From contig JADKEB010000033.1 of the NCBI GenBank assembly GCA_016718205.1, forward strand, positions 434,001 to 498,000: DNA of 64,000 nt. The letters run 5' to 3'. This DNA is from Saprospiraceae bacterium. GTDB taxonomy: Bacteria; Bacteroidota; Bacteroidia; Chitinophagales; Saprospiraceae. A program made the translations under genes and the position numbers. A model generated the notes under the pieces. It was not told the origin of the DNA, made no database searches, and worked only from the letters and a program-made list of their open reading frames with translations. This document shows positions 1 through 9,975 of this stretch, piece by piece (positions within the stretch are counted from its first letter, which is position 1; each line of letters opens with the position of its first letter).

Positions 1-576
1 TATGAGTTTGATGGACGTTACAACAAGGAGTATAGCAGAACTTCATCCTTTGCCGCAAGGCTCAATGCCGGTATTATCATCCCGTTTGGAGATAATAAGG
101 TAGCACCTTTTATCAGACAATTTGGGGTAGGGGGACCAAATAGCCTTCGAGCGTGGAATATAAAAGAACCGGGGCCTGGCGGTTATCGAGATCCGCAGAC
201 AAAAGTGAAAGATACTCCGGGAATTTTTGTAAATCAGGGAGATATCAGGCTTGAAATGAATGCTGAGTACAGATTTAAGATTTTTCTTGTGATGGATGGG
301 GCTTTATTTGTGGATGCCGGTAATGTGTGGGTACTCAAAGATGATGCTACGAGACCGAATGCTTCTATCAGCACATCATTCTACAAACAGATAGCCTTAG
401 GTGCCGGTTATGGGGTGAGATTAAATTTTGACTTTTTTATCATAAGGTTTGATTTTGGGTATAAGCTGCGCAGTCCGTTTACAGATGATTATAAAAAATC
501 TCAATGGTATTCATTCAAAGAGATAAGACAACAAGGTCTCGGAAACGTTCAGGTCGGTGTAAACTATCCTTTTTGA
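1..576 (+). CDS. Omp85-family outer-membrane protein (BamA/TamA-like), C-terminal part
   Basis: This is the last 191 codons of a gene that begins before the window; the frame is open from base 1. The stretch FGVGGPNSLRAW at about residues 41-52 is the typical barrel motif of the Omp85/D15 surface-antigen family, and the protein alternates short amphipathic strands and ends in YPF, an aromatic last residue as expected for an outer-membrane barrel. Family members insert barrel proteins (BamA) or translocate autotransporters or lipoproteins (TamA/TamL). In Bacteroidota a lipid-anchored TamL-type version is common, but the N-terminal POTRA domains that would separate BamA from TamL are outside the window, so I do not choose. 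The family call is firm; the exact role is open. Confidence 0.85.
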   Translation, partial: YEFDGRYNKEYSRTSSFAARLNAGIIIPFGDNKVAPFIRQFGVGGPNSLRAWNIKEPGPGGYRDPQTKVKDTPGIFVNQGDIRLEMNAEYRFKIFLVMDGALFVDAGNVWVLKDDATRPNASISTSFYKQIALGAGYGVRLNFDFFIIRFDFGYKLRSPFTDDYKKSQWYSFKEIRQQGLGNVQVGVNYPF

Positions 577-652
577 TGATCTGGAAGGAAAAAACCAAGT
601 ACAAACCCCTGAAAAGAGGAGTCCTGCGCTTTGATTTTTCAGAGTGAGGTGG

Positions 653-687
653 GTCGTCTCAAGCCTAGCTTGACAGGCTCTTCAGAG
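653..687. repeat. 35-bp fragment of the AGAGTATG repeat family
   Basis: This stretch matches, in reverse complement and with one mismatch, positions 62331-62365 inside the largest repeat element of the window. It contains the palindromic core TCAAGC-TAGCTTGA that recurs in the other large copies. It stands alone here without terminal repeats, so it is a relic or an independently mobile sub-module. The rest of the gap between the Omp85 gene and sod (577-808) shows nothing else. Confidence 0.7.
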
Positions 688-808
688 GTAGTGAAGAGCA
701 TAATTAATTTTGATTAATAAATAAGTTATAAACACACTGCAAACGTTCTTTAAAAAGAAAACCTAAAGTCCAATTTTATTGTTACTTAAAATAAAACATT
801 TATACATT

Positions 809-1825
809 ATGAAAACATATTTTATGCTTATTGCGGCCTTCTTATTATCAGGCCAAACCATAATGGCACAGGTACATGCCATGCCGTCTCTCAAATATTC
901 GTATTCTGCACTTGAGCCTTACATTGATGCTCAGACGATGGAAATCCATTATTCAAAACATCATCAGGCTTACCTCAACAATCTGACAAAAGCATTGGCA
1001 GGAACCAAAGCAGAAAAAATCGCATTGGAGGATTTATTGATCGCTGCGGAAAAAAGGGGAGCGGTCATAAGAAACAATGGCGGTGGTCATTATAACCATA
1101 GCTTGTTTTGGGAAATTTTATCTCCTGAACCATCCAAAGTGCCTCAGGGCCAATTGGCTGTAGCCATCAACAAAACTTTCACTTCATTGGACAGCCTGAA
1201 AAAACTGATGAATAATGGAGCAATGACAAGATTTGGATCCGGATGGGTGTGGTTGTATGTTAAACCTGATAAATCCCTTGCAGTGTCCTCAACCGCCAAC
1301 CAGGACAACCCCATCATGGATGCTGCCGGCAAAGAAAGAGGAATTCCTATTTTGGGAATAGATGTATGGGAACATGCATACTACCTGAAATACCAAAACA
1401 AAAGAGCAGACTATCTCGGTGCTATATGGAATGTTCTGGATTGGAAAGCCGTAGGTGCCAATTATGAAAAAGCACTTAAGGATCCACTGCTTAAGGTCAT
1501 AGAAAAGGATACATGGCAGGAGTTAAAGGATTTTCACATGGTCATGGGTCAGACATTTCATCCCATGGAAGAAGGAAACCTGAAACCCATAAAAGAGAGA
1601 TCGGCTGAAATGCTGGCAAAGGCTCAATTGCTGGCATCATCCACTCCACCCGTGTCGTTCAGCAGTGATGCTATCAGGAAAGCGGTTGCTGATCTTGTGT
1701 CAGGTGCTGCAAATCTGGATAAACTCGTCAAAAAGAAAGCAAAAGACGAGAAAATTATAGCTGATTTAACAAAATTGCATGATACTTTTCATGTGATTCA
1801 GGGCTTATGCAGCGATGATCATTGA
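809..1825 (+). CDS. Secreted Mn-type superoxide dismutase with C-terminal extension
   Basis: Converts superoxide to oxygen and peroxide, here probably in the periplasm. I start at the ATG at 809, which gives a clean signal peptide ending near MAQ (residues 1-21); an upstream TTG would spoil it. The Fe/Mn-SOD fold spans roughly residues 26-225. All four metal ligands are visible: His47 in EIHYSKHH, the His of HYNHSLFW, and Asp and His of DVWEHAYY. The STANQDNP segment carries the Gln typical of manganese-type or cambialistic enzymes. At 338 residues it is about 110 longer than ordinary SODs; the extra part is predicted helical and contains a MGQTFHPMEEGN motif. I do not recognise this extension. 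A terminator follows, with a repeat element inserted between. Confidence 0.9.
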   Translation: MKTYFMLIAAFLLSGQTIMAQVHAMPSLKYSYSALEPYIDAQTMEIHYSKHHQAYLNNLTKALAGTKAEKIALEDLLIAAEKRGAVIRNNGGGHYNHSLFWEILSPEPSKVPQGQLAVAINKTFTSLDSLKKLMNNGAMTRFGSGWVWLYVKPDKSLAVSSTANQDNPIMDAAGKERGIPILGIDVWEHAYYLKYQNKRADYLGAIWNVLDWKAVGANYEKALKDPLLKVIEKDTWQELKDFHMVMGQTFHPMEEGNLKPIKERSAEMLAKAQLLASSTPPVSFSSDAIRKAVADLVSGAANLDKLVKKKAKDEKIIADLTKLHDTFHVIQGLCSDDH

Positions 1826-1910
1826 TTGAAATAAATGACATCCTTAATAATGGTCTGAATAATAACTCAGCAAAATACTCTTAATAGAGGATGTAAGATG
1901 TAACTGATTT

Positions 1911-2065
1911 AGAGTATGTTAAATTTTGTTTTTGGATAATAAAATGGAGTTATTTTGAGCGAAAAGAGGCAAATTTTGCAGTCATGGGCAATTCGACGAA
2001 AAATTTACAATTTGTATCCAAAATAAAACATTTTATTGCTAAAGGATAAATTTTAAACATACTCT
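1911..2065. mobile_element. MITE-like element, copy A (155 bp)
   Basis: The element begins AGAGTATGTT and ends AACATACTCT, forming inverted ends. It shares internal pieces with copy C at 41680 (for example the TTTTGCAGTC block and GACGAAAAAT), so it is a diverged member of the same family. No coding capacity. It lies between sod and the sod terminator. Flanks read TT before and TA after; no clear target duplication beyond TTA/TAA-like symmetry. Confidence 0.75.
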
Positions 2066-2093
2066 TAACAAAAGACACATATTTACATAAGAA

Positions 2094-2129
2094 AAATCAC
2101 TTTGGGCTTACTCAAAGTGATTTTTTTTT
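2094..2129 (+). terminator. Rho-independent terminator after sod
   Basis: An 11-bp perfect stem (AAATCACTTTG paired with CAAAGTGATTT) with an 8-base loop is followed by a run of nine T. It should end the sod transcript after the inserted repeat copy A. Confidence 0.85.
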
Positions 2130-2696
2130 GATATTCCCTACCTATGGTAGATTAGCTGCTTGCAATAGTCAAAGAAAGGTCTTATTTTTTCCTTCAAAGT
2201 GGTCCTGTTGCAAAATTTATTATATTTTTATTTAATTAATTTAACATTGATTATCAAGTAATTAAATGTTATGATTAAAAATATATGAATTTTTTTACAA
2301 TAATATTTTTTTATATATGTAATACTATATATCTTTGACCTTGAATAGCGTGAGAAACTATTCAGAACCTACTTTATTTTACTACCTTCCTGATATAATA
2401 ATAGTTATTCCTAAGTTTGTTACACATAGATTTCATTTTAATATGAAATTTAACTTTGTGATGTTGTTTAATACACTTATGTATTAAATTAATATTTATA
2501 TTATTATTTATTCTGCTTTTTTTTCCAACCTTGATTTTGATTTTAGATCCAAAAGAGTAAAAGTGGCTTGTGCTGCTTTTGTGTAAACATTATTTTCATA
2601 ACCAATTAGTTACTGGGGCTTAGGTGTATGTCATTATACCGCTAATACCCATTAACAGTAAAAACTTTATTTATTAAAACTCAAAATTTGGATCTC
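2130..2696 (+). other. AT-rich intergenic region with a promoter-like box
   Basis: Over 560 bases with no convincing gene. It is very AT-rich. TATCTTTG at 2330-2337 fits the Bacteroidota -7 box TAnnTTTG and could start transcription of the giant surface gene, which would then have a leader of about 350 bases. I see no good -33 TTTG at the usual distance. Confidence 0.4.
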
Positions 2697-5600
2697 ATGA
2701 ATGGAACAAATTCAACACCATTAAATCACCTTTTCAGAATGGCCCTTCTGACGATGGTATTTTTTCTATGTCCTTACACAGTCCATGGCGCAGTCGTGTG
2801 TATGTAAGGGCATGTACAGGTATCTGTGGATGATACTTGTAAAGCCACAATCCGTAAAACGGATATCCTCACTAGCCCATTGACTTGTGGCGGTGGCAAA
2901 ACTGTCACTTTGATGAAAACGAAAGATGGCGGAATCATTGCCACTGGTACTGATTCTATCAGAACTGATTTAAGTCTTTATCTAGGCAAAACACTTTATG
3001 TTAAGGTTTCTGATGCAGGGACTGGCACAAATTCTTGTTGGTCTGAAGTAAAGATTGAAGACAAACTTAAGCCTAGATGGGCAAGTAACAGACCTGACAC
3101 ATGTATTGTGACATGCCCGAGTTTGGGTACTTTTGTACCTAGAGCTATCGACAATTGCCACAATCCGAGAGTGTATCAGGTAAGTGAAAGCATTATTGTA
3201 AATGATTGTACCAAACCAGCGATATTTGCTGGTCCGGATACGCTGAAGTGTATCACCAGAGAGTACCGTGCAGTAGATGAATGGGGAAATGTCTCTGACT
3301 CTATCTGTAAGGTGGTTATCTATGTGGCAGCTATTGATGATTTGATCTGGCCAAAAAACACTCAACTTTTCTGCGAAGAAGATTATGCCAAAATTCCATC
3401 AGGACCATACGCAGGAAACCCATCTCCATTGCGATGATGGGAAAAGGATCAGGGTGTACCTTCTTTATACCCTTGGTTACCTACTATTAAAAATGGTGCA
3501 TATTGGATCGGAAGAAGCATAGATGGTCTGAGAGATTCAGTGTCTCTACGTACTCACACAGTCCCTGTAGGCTCGCCGGCAAGTGCTCAGGTATGCCTTA
3601 CTGCACCTAATAACATACTTCTAAGATTCAGATATGGTTCAACCAATCTACTTACGGCAAATGATTCTATATTTTATACCGTGAATGGTACATGGGTAAG
3701 TGGAGTAAAAGGGCCATTAAGCGGTTCTGCTCCACCACCACCATTGCCAAATGTTCCTTTATTGTCAGGTCAAACAATATGTGTTTATGTAGTAGGTTCG
3801 AATGCGAGTCTTACATTTGGTTTAGATACATTGATGACAGGTATTCCTTTATTACCTGAGAATTCAGCAGCTTGCAACCTTTTTGTTACTTATTCAGACC
3901 AGAAATTCCCTACCATCAAATGTGTGACCAAGACCTTACGTAGATGGACTTTTATGGAATGGTCTTGCAATTCGACTATTAAAACATTTGATCAATTGAT
4001 AGAGATCATAGACAACAAAGGTCCACGTATTAATGATTTGAGAAATGATATCGCTACTACCAACGGACATTCTTGCGAAGGTCTTTATAAACTTCAGAAG
4101 CCAAGACTGACGGACAACTGTTCAGATGATCTGAAATATAACGTTACTATTAAAGATGAACAAGGAAAACCAGTTTCATTTATTGCCGGTTTGAGGCTTT
4201 CGGATGCTGATAGATATGTTAAGTTACCATTGGGATGTGATTCTATCTTCTATACAGCTTTTGATGGTTGTCACAATTCAACCGAAGTGTCAATTATCGT
4301 AAGAGTGGAAGACAATACTCCTCCAGTGGCTGTATGCAAGCAAAATACTGTGGTTGGCCTTACAGATGGTGGTAAAGCTTGGGTACCTGCTTCATCATTT
4401 GACAATGGAAGTTATGACGAATGTGATCTTGCAAAAGTATTAGTACGAAGAATGGATCCTACCCCTTGTCAACCATGCAAAGCACCCATAATCCCTGGAT
4501 TTACCTACATAGGTGAATATCTCAATGCTGGCAAAACTGCTCCTCACCATTACTACGTCAGCAAACACAGAGCTGCTCCAAGAGTTGCCGCAAAAACTGC
4601 AGCTGCAGTTGGAGGATATCTGGTACATCTCAACAATGCTGCTGAAAACAAATGGGTAGATGACAAATACAGAGAATGGAATCTTCCTGAAGATTATATA
4701 GTAGGATTAAGAGATGCTATCGGAAAAGGAGAATTCTCTTGGTTTAGCGGCAACCTTGGATCGTACAGAAATTGGGCACCCGGCTATCCAGTTGATACTA
4801 TCATTACCCCTCTTAATCATAGAAATGACTCTATATATGTAAGAGCTACATACAACTCATGGTCATCAACAAGACCTGCGAGATGGGTCAACTTTGATGT
4901 TGACAACTGTGATAGTGATGAGTATCTTTATATTGTAGAAGTGGAAGATCCATGTGGATTTAGCGAGTATGTTGAGTTCTGTTGTAATGATGCAACGAGT
5001 GCAACACCAAAAGTGGTTGTATTAAGAGCTATTGACAAAGCAGGTAACTGGAATGAGTGTATGGTCAATGCTCACGTACAAGACAAACTACCTCTTGAAT
5101 TGACATGTCCACCAAATCAAATAATCACTTGTGACTATCCGATTAGTTTGACAAAGGCGGATCTTAGTACTGCATTTGGTTATGCTGAGCTAAAAGGAAA
5201 TTGTTCAAGCGGCACAATTACTGACACTTTCTATACCAATCTGACATCTTGCCGAATCGGTACAATAAGGAGAGTATTTACTGCAACACGCGGTTCTGAA
5301 GTTCGAACATGTACTCAGATCATTTGGGTTGGTGGCAAAAGCGGATATACAGGCCCAAGAGCATGGCCAAGAGACACCATAGTAATGTCATGTGGTGATC
5401 CTGAAGATGATGCATTTAGAACATCAGAATTAGGAAAACCTGATTTAAGCGGAGACAATGTGTGTAGCTTGGTAGGGTACAAACACCATGATGACATATA
5501 TTATATAAATAATTCAGTACCAGATGCTTGTTTTAAAATATTACGTACTCATACCGTGATAGATTGGTGTAAGTTTTATCCTAATACTTTCGTAATTGAT

Positions 5601-7850
5601 AAAGTACCGGCTTCTGTAGTTAATTTCTTAAGAGCCATTGGTGGAACTGGAAATGAACTTTCAGTAAACCAATACTTAATCTTAATTAATTCATTAGGAG
5701 CTATTGAGAAGGTAAATACAGTGGGATCAGAGAATGTTTATTACTATCCTAAATCAACATTTGGAGCACATCAGGTACCAAACATCAACCTTGAAGGACT
5801 GCTTCCTGGAATTGGAAGCGTTATTCCAGTAACAAGATTACCTGAATTAGCAAATATTTTCTTATTGGATTACTGGAACACTTGGGAGAGGTTGCAGACT
5901 ATAAAGGTGGCAGATAAAGTTGCTCCAACCATAGTTTGCCCGCAAGCAAAAACAGTATGTACATATGACCCAAATTGTGCAGGTGGTTTCATAGAATTGA
6001 GCACTACAGCTACTGATGCCTGTACTCAGGAACTGAGATGGTATTACAGAATAGACCGAAACAATGATGGCTCTTTCGATTCAGGTTCTCAATATAACAA
6101 AACTGGATTAGGCAATTCAATAGACGCAAGTGGCACATACCCGATAGGTACTCATAAAATTGAGTATACATTTGAAGACAAATGCGGAAACTTGTCCAAA
6201 TGTGAACAATTGTTTACAATTAAAAACTGTAAAGCACCTACGCCTTACTGTCTGAATGGTTTAGCCACCACGCTCATGCCGGTGGACACCAACAGTAATG
6301 GTACACCAGATATTGGAATGGTTTCTGTTTGGGCTACTGATTTCGATAATGGAAGTGCACATGTTTGTCCTGGTTATACTGTAGCGGCGTCTTTTGCCCC
6401 TATCACAGCGAAAGCTGATGGTACTCCAAATGTAGTCAATGGAAGAACCTATACATGTGACTCGATCAAAACTGGTATCAAAAGAGATGTAAGAATTTAT
6501 TTTGCAGCTGTGGATCCAAAAGGTAAAGTCATACTTGATGACCTCAACAAAGTAGTACAGGATTATTGTTCAACATTTATAACTGTTCAGGACAATTTCA
6601 ATGTTTGCAAAACTGCAGGAAGGATCGTTGTTAATGGGTCTGTAATGACTGAAAATGAGATACCTGTAAAAGATGTGAGCGTGTCCCTTGAAGGTAGTGA
6701 AAAGACAATGATGACTGGCAACAATGGTGCTTATAGTTTTGCAGATGTAACAGCTGGTGGAAGTTATTTGGTCAAACCATTTAAGAATGATGATCATTTG
6801 AATGGTATCTCTACTCTGGACCTTGTGATGATCCAAAGACACATACTAGGAATTGAAAAATTAAGTTCTCCGTATAAATTGATCGCTGCTGATGTTAACA
6901 AAGATAAAAACATCTCCGCTGCTGACCTTACAGAATTAAGAAAGTTGATCTTGGGTATCAATGATAAGTTTACTAATAATAATTCATGGAGATTTGTTGA
7001 TAAAGCACATAAATTTACTGATATAAATAGTGCTCAGGCTGAAATCTTCCCAGAGTTGTATAGCTTGAACAATGCTAAGTCAAACATGAAAATAGATTTC
7101 ATGTCCATCAAAGTGGGAGACGTCAATGGCAATGTTACTGCTAACGCAAATGACAACACGACCGAATCCAGATCTGCACAGCAATTTGCTCTGAATACTG
7201 TAAATGCATCATTTACTGCAGGTCAAATAGTAGAAGTACCTGTAATGCTGACTGAGGCAAATAGTGTCACAGGGTTCCAGTTTACTGTAGGATTTGATGC
7301 TGAAAAGTTGAGTCTGGAAGGAATAGATGGTGATATCGTGGGTATGACAGACAATAACTTTGGATTTACAAACTTGGCTGATGGGTTACTCTCAGTAAGT
7401 TATAATAAAGAAAAGGCAATGGATATGCAGGAAGGTGACAGAATCATCAAACTGACTTTCAAAGCTAAAGCTAATGGAACACTTGCTGAAGTCATGAACA
7501 TCAACTCTGATATCACTAAAGCTGAAGCTTATACCGGTTCACATGATGTGATGAATGTAAACTTCAAAGTGGTAAACAAAGTAGCTGAAACAGCAGTACT
7601 TCACCAAAATACTCCAAACCCATTCAAAGCTAATACTGTGATTGGATTTGAACTTCCTAAAGCAATGAGCGCTACTCTCACCATCTATGATGTGACTGGT
7701 AAAATGCTCAGAGAATATAAGGATGAGTACAACAAAGGTTTCAATAGCATTGAAATCAACAAAAACGAAATTGGTAGTGTAGGTGTAATGTATTACACAC
7801 TTGAAGCAGGTGACTTCAAAGCTACCAAAAAGATGGTTGTCATAGAATAA
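2697..7850 (+). pseudogene. Giant T9SS surface protein, reading frame broken by two in-frame stops
   Basis: One continuous reading frame runs from ATG 2697 to 7850 but is cut by TAA at 2805-2807 and TGA at 3435-3437. Both downstream pieces stay in the same frame, and the protein reads sensibly across the breaks. The first 36 codons give a signal-peptide-like segment ending near VHGAVVC; the second piece (2826-3437) has cysteine-rich HYR-like repeats with phrases such as VDDTCKATI; the third and longest piece is described separately. The region around the TAA looks like a small duplication (TGTATGTA), and the TGA precedes TGG. Real mutation, balanced indels or sequence error are all possible. 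Special decoding is unlikely because two different stop codons are involved. Confidence 0.7.
3540..7850 (+). CDS. HYR/C-type-lectin/dockerin/cohesin protein with T9SS sorting domain (main open part)
   Basis: This 1436-residue open piece carries most of the giant surface protein. Visible modules in order: cysteine-rich HYR-like repeats with motifs such as KVAPTIVCP; a C-type-lectin-like domain around nt 4530-4960 (HHYYVSKHR ... YIVGLRDA ... FSWFSGN ... YRNWAPGYP); more HYR repeats; a carboxypeptidase-regulatory-like beta-sandwich near nt 6600-6790; a type I dockerin-like pair of calcium loops at nt 6790-6975 (STLDLVMIQRHILG and ADVNKDKNISAADLTELRK); a cohesin-like domain near nt 7190-7580; and a T9SS type A sorting domain at nt 7600-7850 (NTPNPFKANTVIGFELP ... 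MVVIE). It is expected to cross the outer membrane by T9SS and be anchored or released outside. Carrying both dockerin-like and cohesin-like parts is noteworthy. The GTG at 3540 is not the true start. Confidence 0.75.
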   Translation: MSLRTHTVPVGSPASAQVCLTAPNNILLRFRYGSTNLLTANDSIFYTVNGTWVSGVKGPLSGSAPPPPLPNVPLLSGQTICVYVVGSNASLTFGLDTLMTGIPLLPENSAACNLFVTYSDQKFPTIKCVTKTLRRWTFMEWSCNSTIKTFDQLIEIIDNKGPRINDLRNDIATTNGHSCEGLYKLQKPRLTDNCSDDLKYNVTIKDEQGKPVSFIAGLRLSDADRYVKLPLGCDSIFYTAFDGCHNSTEVSIIVRVEDNTPPVAVCKQNTVVGLTDGGKAWVPASSFDNGSYDECDLAKVLVRRMDPTPCQPCKAPIIPGFTYIGEYLNAGKTAPHHYYVSKHRAAPRVAAKTAAAVGGYLVHLNNAAENKWVDDKYREWNLPEDYIVGLRDAIGKGEFSWFSGNLGSYRNWAPGYPVDTIITPLNHRNDSIYVRATYNSWSSTRPARWVNFDVDNCDSDEYLYIVEVEDPCGFSEYVEFCCNDATSATPKVVVLRAIDKAGNWNECMVNAHVQDKLPLELTCPPNQIITCDYPISLTKADLSTAFGYAELKGNCSSGTITDTFYTNLTSCRIGTIRRVFTATRGSEVRTCTQIIWVGGKSGYTGPRAWPRDTIVMSCGDPEDDAFRTSELGKPDLSGDNVCSLVGYKHHDDIYYINNSVPDACFKILRTHTVIDWCKFYPNTFVIDKVPASVVNFLRAIGGTGNELSVNQYLILINSLGAIEKVNTVGSENVYYYPKSTFGAHQVPNINLEGLLPGIGSVIPVTRLPELANIFLLDYWNTWERLQTIKVADKVAPTIVCPQAKTVCTYDPNCAGGFIELSTTATDACTQELRWYYRIDRNNDGSFDSGSQYNKTGLGNSIDASGTYPIGTHKIEYTFEDKCGNLSKCEQLFTIKNCKAPTPYCLNGLATTLMPVDTNSNGTPDIGMVSVWATDFDNGSAHVCPGYTVAASFAPITAKADGTPNVVNGRTYTCDSIKTGIKRDVRIYFAAVDPKGKVILDDLNKVVQDYCSTFITVQDNFNVCKTAGRIVVNGSVMTENEIPVKDVSVSLEGSEKTMMTGNNGAYSFADVTAGGSYLVKPFKNDDHLNGISTLDLVMIQRHILGIEKLSSPYKLIAADVNKDKNISAADLTELRKLILGINDKFTNNNSWRFVDKAHKFTDINSAQAEIFPELYSLNNAKSNMKIDFMSIKVGDVNGNVTANANDNTTESRSAQQFALNTVNASFTAGQIVEVPVMLTEANSVTGFQFTVGFDAEKLSLEGIDGDIVGMTDNNFGFTNLADGLLSVSYNKEKAMDMQEGDRIIKLTFKAKANGTLAEVMNINSDITKAEAYTGSHDVMNVNFKVVNKVAETAVLHQNTPNPFKANTVIGFELPKAMSATLTIYDVTGKMLREYKDEYNKGFNSIEINKNEIGSVGVMYYTLEAGDFKATKKMVVIE

Positions 7851-7883
7851 TTTTCTATAAAGAATTTACTGTTTTTGGGATGG

Positions 7884-7922
7884 GACCCCTCTTCGAAAAG
7901 TCGGAGGGGGTCTTTTTTTTTA
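7884..7922 (+). terminator. Rho-independent terminator after the giant surface gene
   Basis: GACCCCTC pairs with GAGGGGGTC across a short loop and is followed by nine T. Strong GC stem directly downstream of the stop codon. Confidence 0.9.
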
Positions 7923-7932
7923 TAAGAAGATA

Positions 7933-8275
7933 AGAGTATGTTTAAGTTTTTATGTTTGAGTGAAAGTGAGAAAATTTAATTTTAAACGAGGTGACTGAGT
8001 GATCTCGTCTATGACGAGAATCGAGTAAAAAACTTTACTCGATAACAAAGGAACTGCGAAAGCCACCCATCCAATCAAATGCTTGCTTGGTTCCTTTCAT
8101 TAAATCGTGATTTCGTATCACGATTTTGCTTTGCACCATTCAGTCCGGCTCGCAGCGAATCCTGAATATAGCCGGAAGTTCAAGCGTAGCTTGACGCGGT
8201 ACGGCGAAAAATATAACGCTGGATAAAATAAAATTTGCCGCTTGGAGCCAAATGATAAAAGTTTAAACATACTCT
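7933..8275. mobile_element. MITE-like element, copy B (343 bp)
   Basis: Ends are AGAGTATGTTTAA and TTTAAACATACTCT. Its whole length aligns in reverse complement with copy E at 62112-62551, including the shared internal hairpin AAATCGTGATTTCGTATCACGATTT and the GCCACCCATCCAATCAAATG block. Copy E has extra material in the middle. The element contains no gene. It fills most of the gap between the terminator and the aldo-keto reductase gene. Confidence 0.85.
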
Positions 8276-8400
8276 AAAAACAAATTGGTTGTTTTATTGA
8301 TTACTACAACCATAATCCTATATAAATGTATTTAATTATTTTAGATTTATATTTAATACATCATAAATCAATTCAAGAATTTTAATAAACCAACCAACAA

Positions 8401-9438
8401 ATGAGATATAGAAAACTGGGAAATACCGATATTGAAGTCAGCGTGATCTGCTTAGGTACAATGACCTTCGGACAACAAAATACCGAGGCAGAGGGACACG
8501 AGCAATTGGATTATGCATTATCGAAAGGGATCAATTTTGTGGATACCGCCGAAATGTATTCTGTTCCCGGAAGACCGGAGACGCAAGGGTCCACTGAAAG
8601 AATCATAGGCACCTGGCTTGCCAGAACAGGTAGAAGAAGTGAAATCATTCTTGCCAGTAAAGCAACAGGACCTACTCCCGGATTGAAATACATCAGCCCC
8701 AATCTGGGTTTCAGCAAGTCAAGAATTCTCGAAGCTTTTGAAGGCAGCTGCAAAAGATTGCAGACGGATTATTTAGACCTGTATCAGATGCACTGGCCTG
8801 AAAGACGTACCAATTTTTTTGGCGTTTTGGGCTATACACAGCATGATGATGAATGGGTGGATAATTTTTTGGAATCAATAGATACCATGAACCAATTGGT
8901 CAAAGATGGAAAAATCAGGCATTGGGGACTTTCAAATGAATCAGCATGGGGAGCCATGCGCAGCTGTAGTGTTGCGGATACGAATCATCTTCCAAGACCA
9001 GTCAGTATTCAGAATCCATACAATCTTCTCAACAGAAGTTATGAAGTCGGTCTTTCAGAAATATCCTTCCGAGAAAATATAAGTCTTTTGGCTTACTCGC
9101 CGATGGCATTTGGATTGCTTTCAGGAAAGTTTTATGACAAAACAGATACTCCAAATGATCGTATCAATCAGTTCAAAAATCTCTCAAGATATAATGGTTC
9201 CAAGAGTCTGGAAGCTTCTGAACGGTACATCCATATAGCCAGAGAGGCAGGAATGACCCCGGCGCTGATGGCTTTAGCATTTGTCAATGACAGACCTTGT
9301 GTCACTAGCAACATTATCGGAGCCACCAGTATGATGCAGTTAACTGAAAACATCAATAGTGTTGATATCACTTTGACAAAGGATGTACTGGATGCAATCG
9401 AACTTGTCCACAAAGATATTTCCAATCCTGCACCTTAA
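8401..9438 (+). CDS. tas: NADP(H)-dependent aldo-keto reductase, Tas-like
   Basis: A soluble 345-residue oxidoreductase of the aldo-keto reductase superfamily, the same length as the E. coli Tas protein and sharing its signature GTMTFGQQN, the stretch DTAEMYSVPGRPETQG and the YQMHWPER motif. The catalytic set is present: Asp and Tyr in VDTAEMY, Lys in ILASK and His in QMHWP. Substrate is not known for this family; Tas was found by suppression of tyrosine auxotrophy under starvation. The ATG at 8401 is the natural start and matches the family N-terminus (MRYRKLGNTDIEVS). It is monocistronic: a repeat element lies upstream and a decayed region downstream. Confidence 0.9.
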   Translation: MRYRKLGNTDIEVSVICLGTMTFGQQNTEAEGHEQLDYALSKGINFVDTAEMYSVPGRPETQGSTERIIGTWLARTGRRSEIILASKATGPTPGLKYISPNLGFSKSRILEAFEGSCKRLQTDYLDLYQMHWPERRTNFFGVLGYTQHDDEWVDNFLESIDTMNQLVKDGKIRHWGLSNESAWGAMRSCSVADTNHLPRPVSIQNPYNLLNRSYEVGLSEISFRENISLLAYSPMAFGLLSGKFYDKTDTPNDRINQFKNLSRYNGSKSLEASERYIHIAREAGMTPALMALAFVNDRPCVTSNIIGATSMMQLTENINSVDITLTKDVLDAIELVHKDISNPAP

Positions 9439-9858
9439 TAGTTTTAATACCAGAATAGCAGGACTTGGTGGTCTGAAATTATGTCAAGTGCTCACTGACA
9501 TGGAGGCCTTTTATCCTGGTACCAATATGAGGCTGATTTACAAAACCCACGCACTTCAGTTTGCGAAGGACTTGGATGTCGAAGATTTAGATTTACCTTA
9601 GTGGCATGTATTTCAAATGAAGTGGCAAAACAAATACAGTTGCCCAAAAGTATTTCAGGTATTACAGACTAGTCGAGAGTTACCGCAATGCTACAGGGTG
9701 TATTTGCCATAGGGCGATCCTCAATACAGGATTTTTGGATGACGAACTGACACTAGAGCATCTCAATGTCATCTCTGGCTTTTTTTAAGGATATATATCA
9801 AAGCAAACAAACTAAATTTCCACAAACCGATGCACTTATTGTAGAAATCATGCAAAAC
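9439..9858 (+). pseudogene. Decayed coding region, not recognised
   Basis: Protein-like text is spread over two frames and broken by stops: a segment with GLGGLKLCQVLTDMEAFYPG up to about 9600, then ACISNEVAKQIQLPKSISG and MLQGVFAIG further on in a different frame. This looks like one gene worn down by frameshifts, immediately after the aldo-keto reductase stop. I cannot name the family. No intact gene is present between 9439 and the terminator. Confidence 0.35.
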
Positions 9859-9903
9859 CAAAATCAGCCATACCATCTCGCGATGATGTGGCTGATTTTT
9901 TTA
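9859..9903 (+). terminator. Rho-independent terminator
   Basis: AAATCAGCCA pairs with TGGCTGATTT, with further pairing inside the loop, followed by a T-rich tail. It sits between convergent genes and may work for both strands, though the tail is better on the + strand. Confidence 0.8.
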
Positions 9904-9975
9904 TTTTGGTGCCAAATTTTTTTAGCAAATATTACTTGATATCTCTACCCATTAAAATAAACCTGATCCACAAGA

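Noticed and set aside
2805..3437. Stop codon readthrough or recoding (for example selenocysteine at TGA 3435) in the giant surface gene
   Set aside because: Two different stops (TAA and TGA) are involved, no SECIS-like structure stands out, and small indels occur in other genes here, so mutation or sequence error is simpler.
7898..8280. Copy B as a long regulatory RNA of the aldo-keto reductase
   Set aside because: The same sequence occurs elsewhere in opposite orientation next to unrelated genes, so it is a dispersed element.
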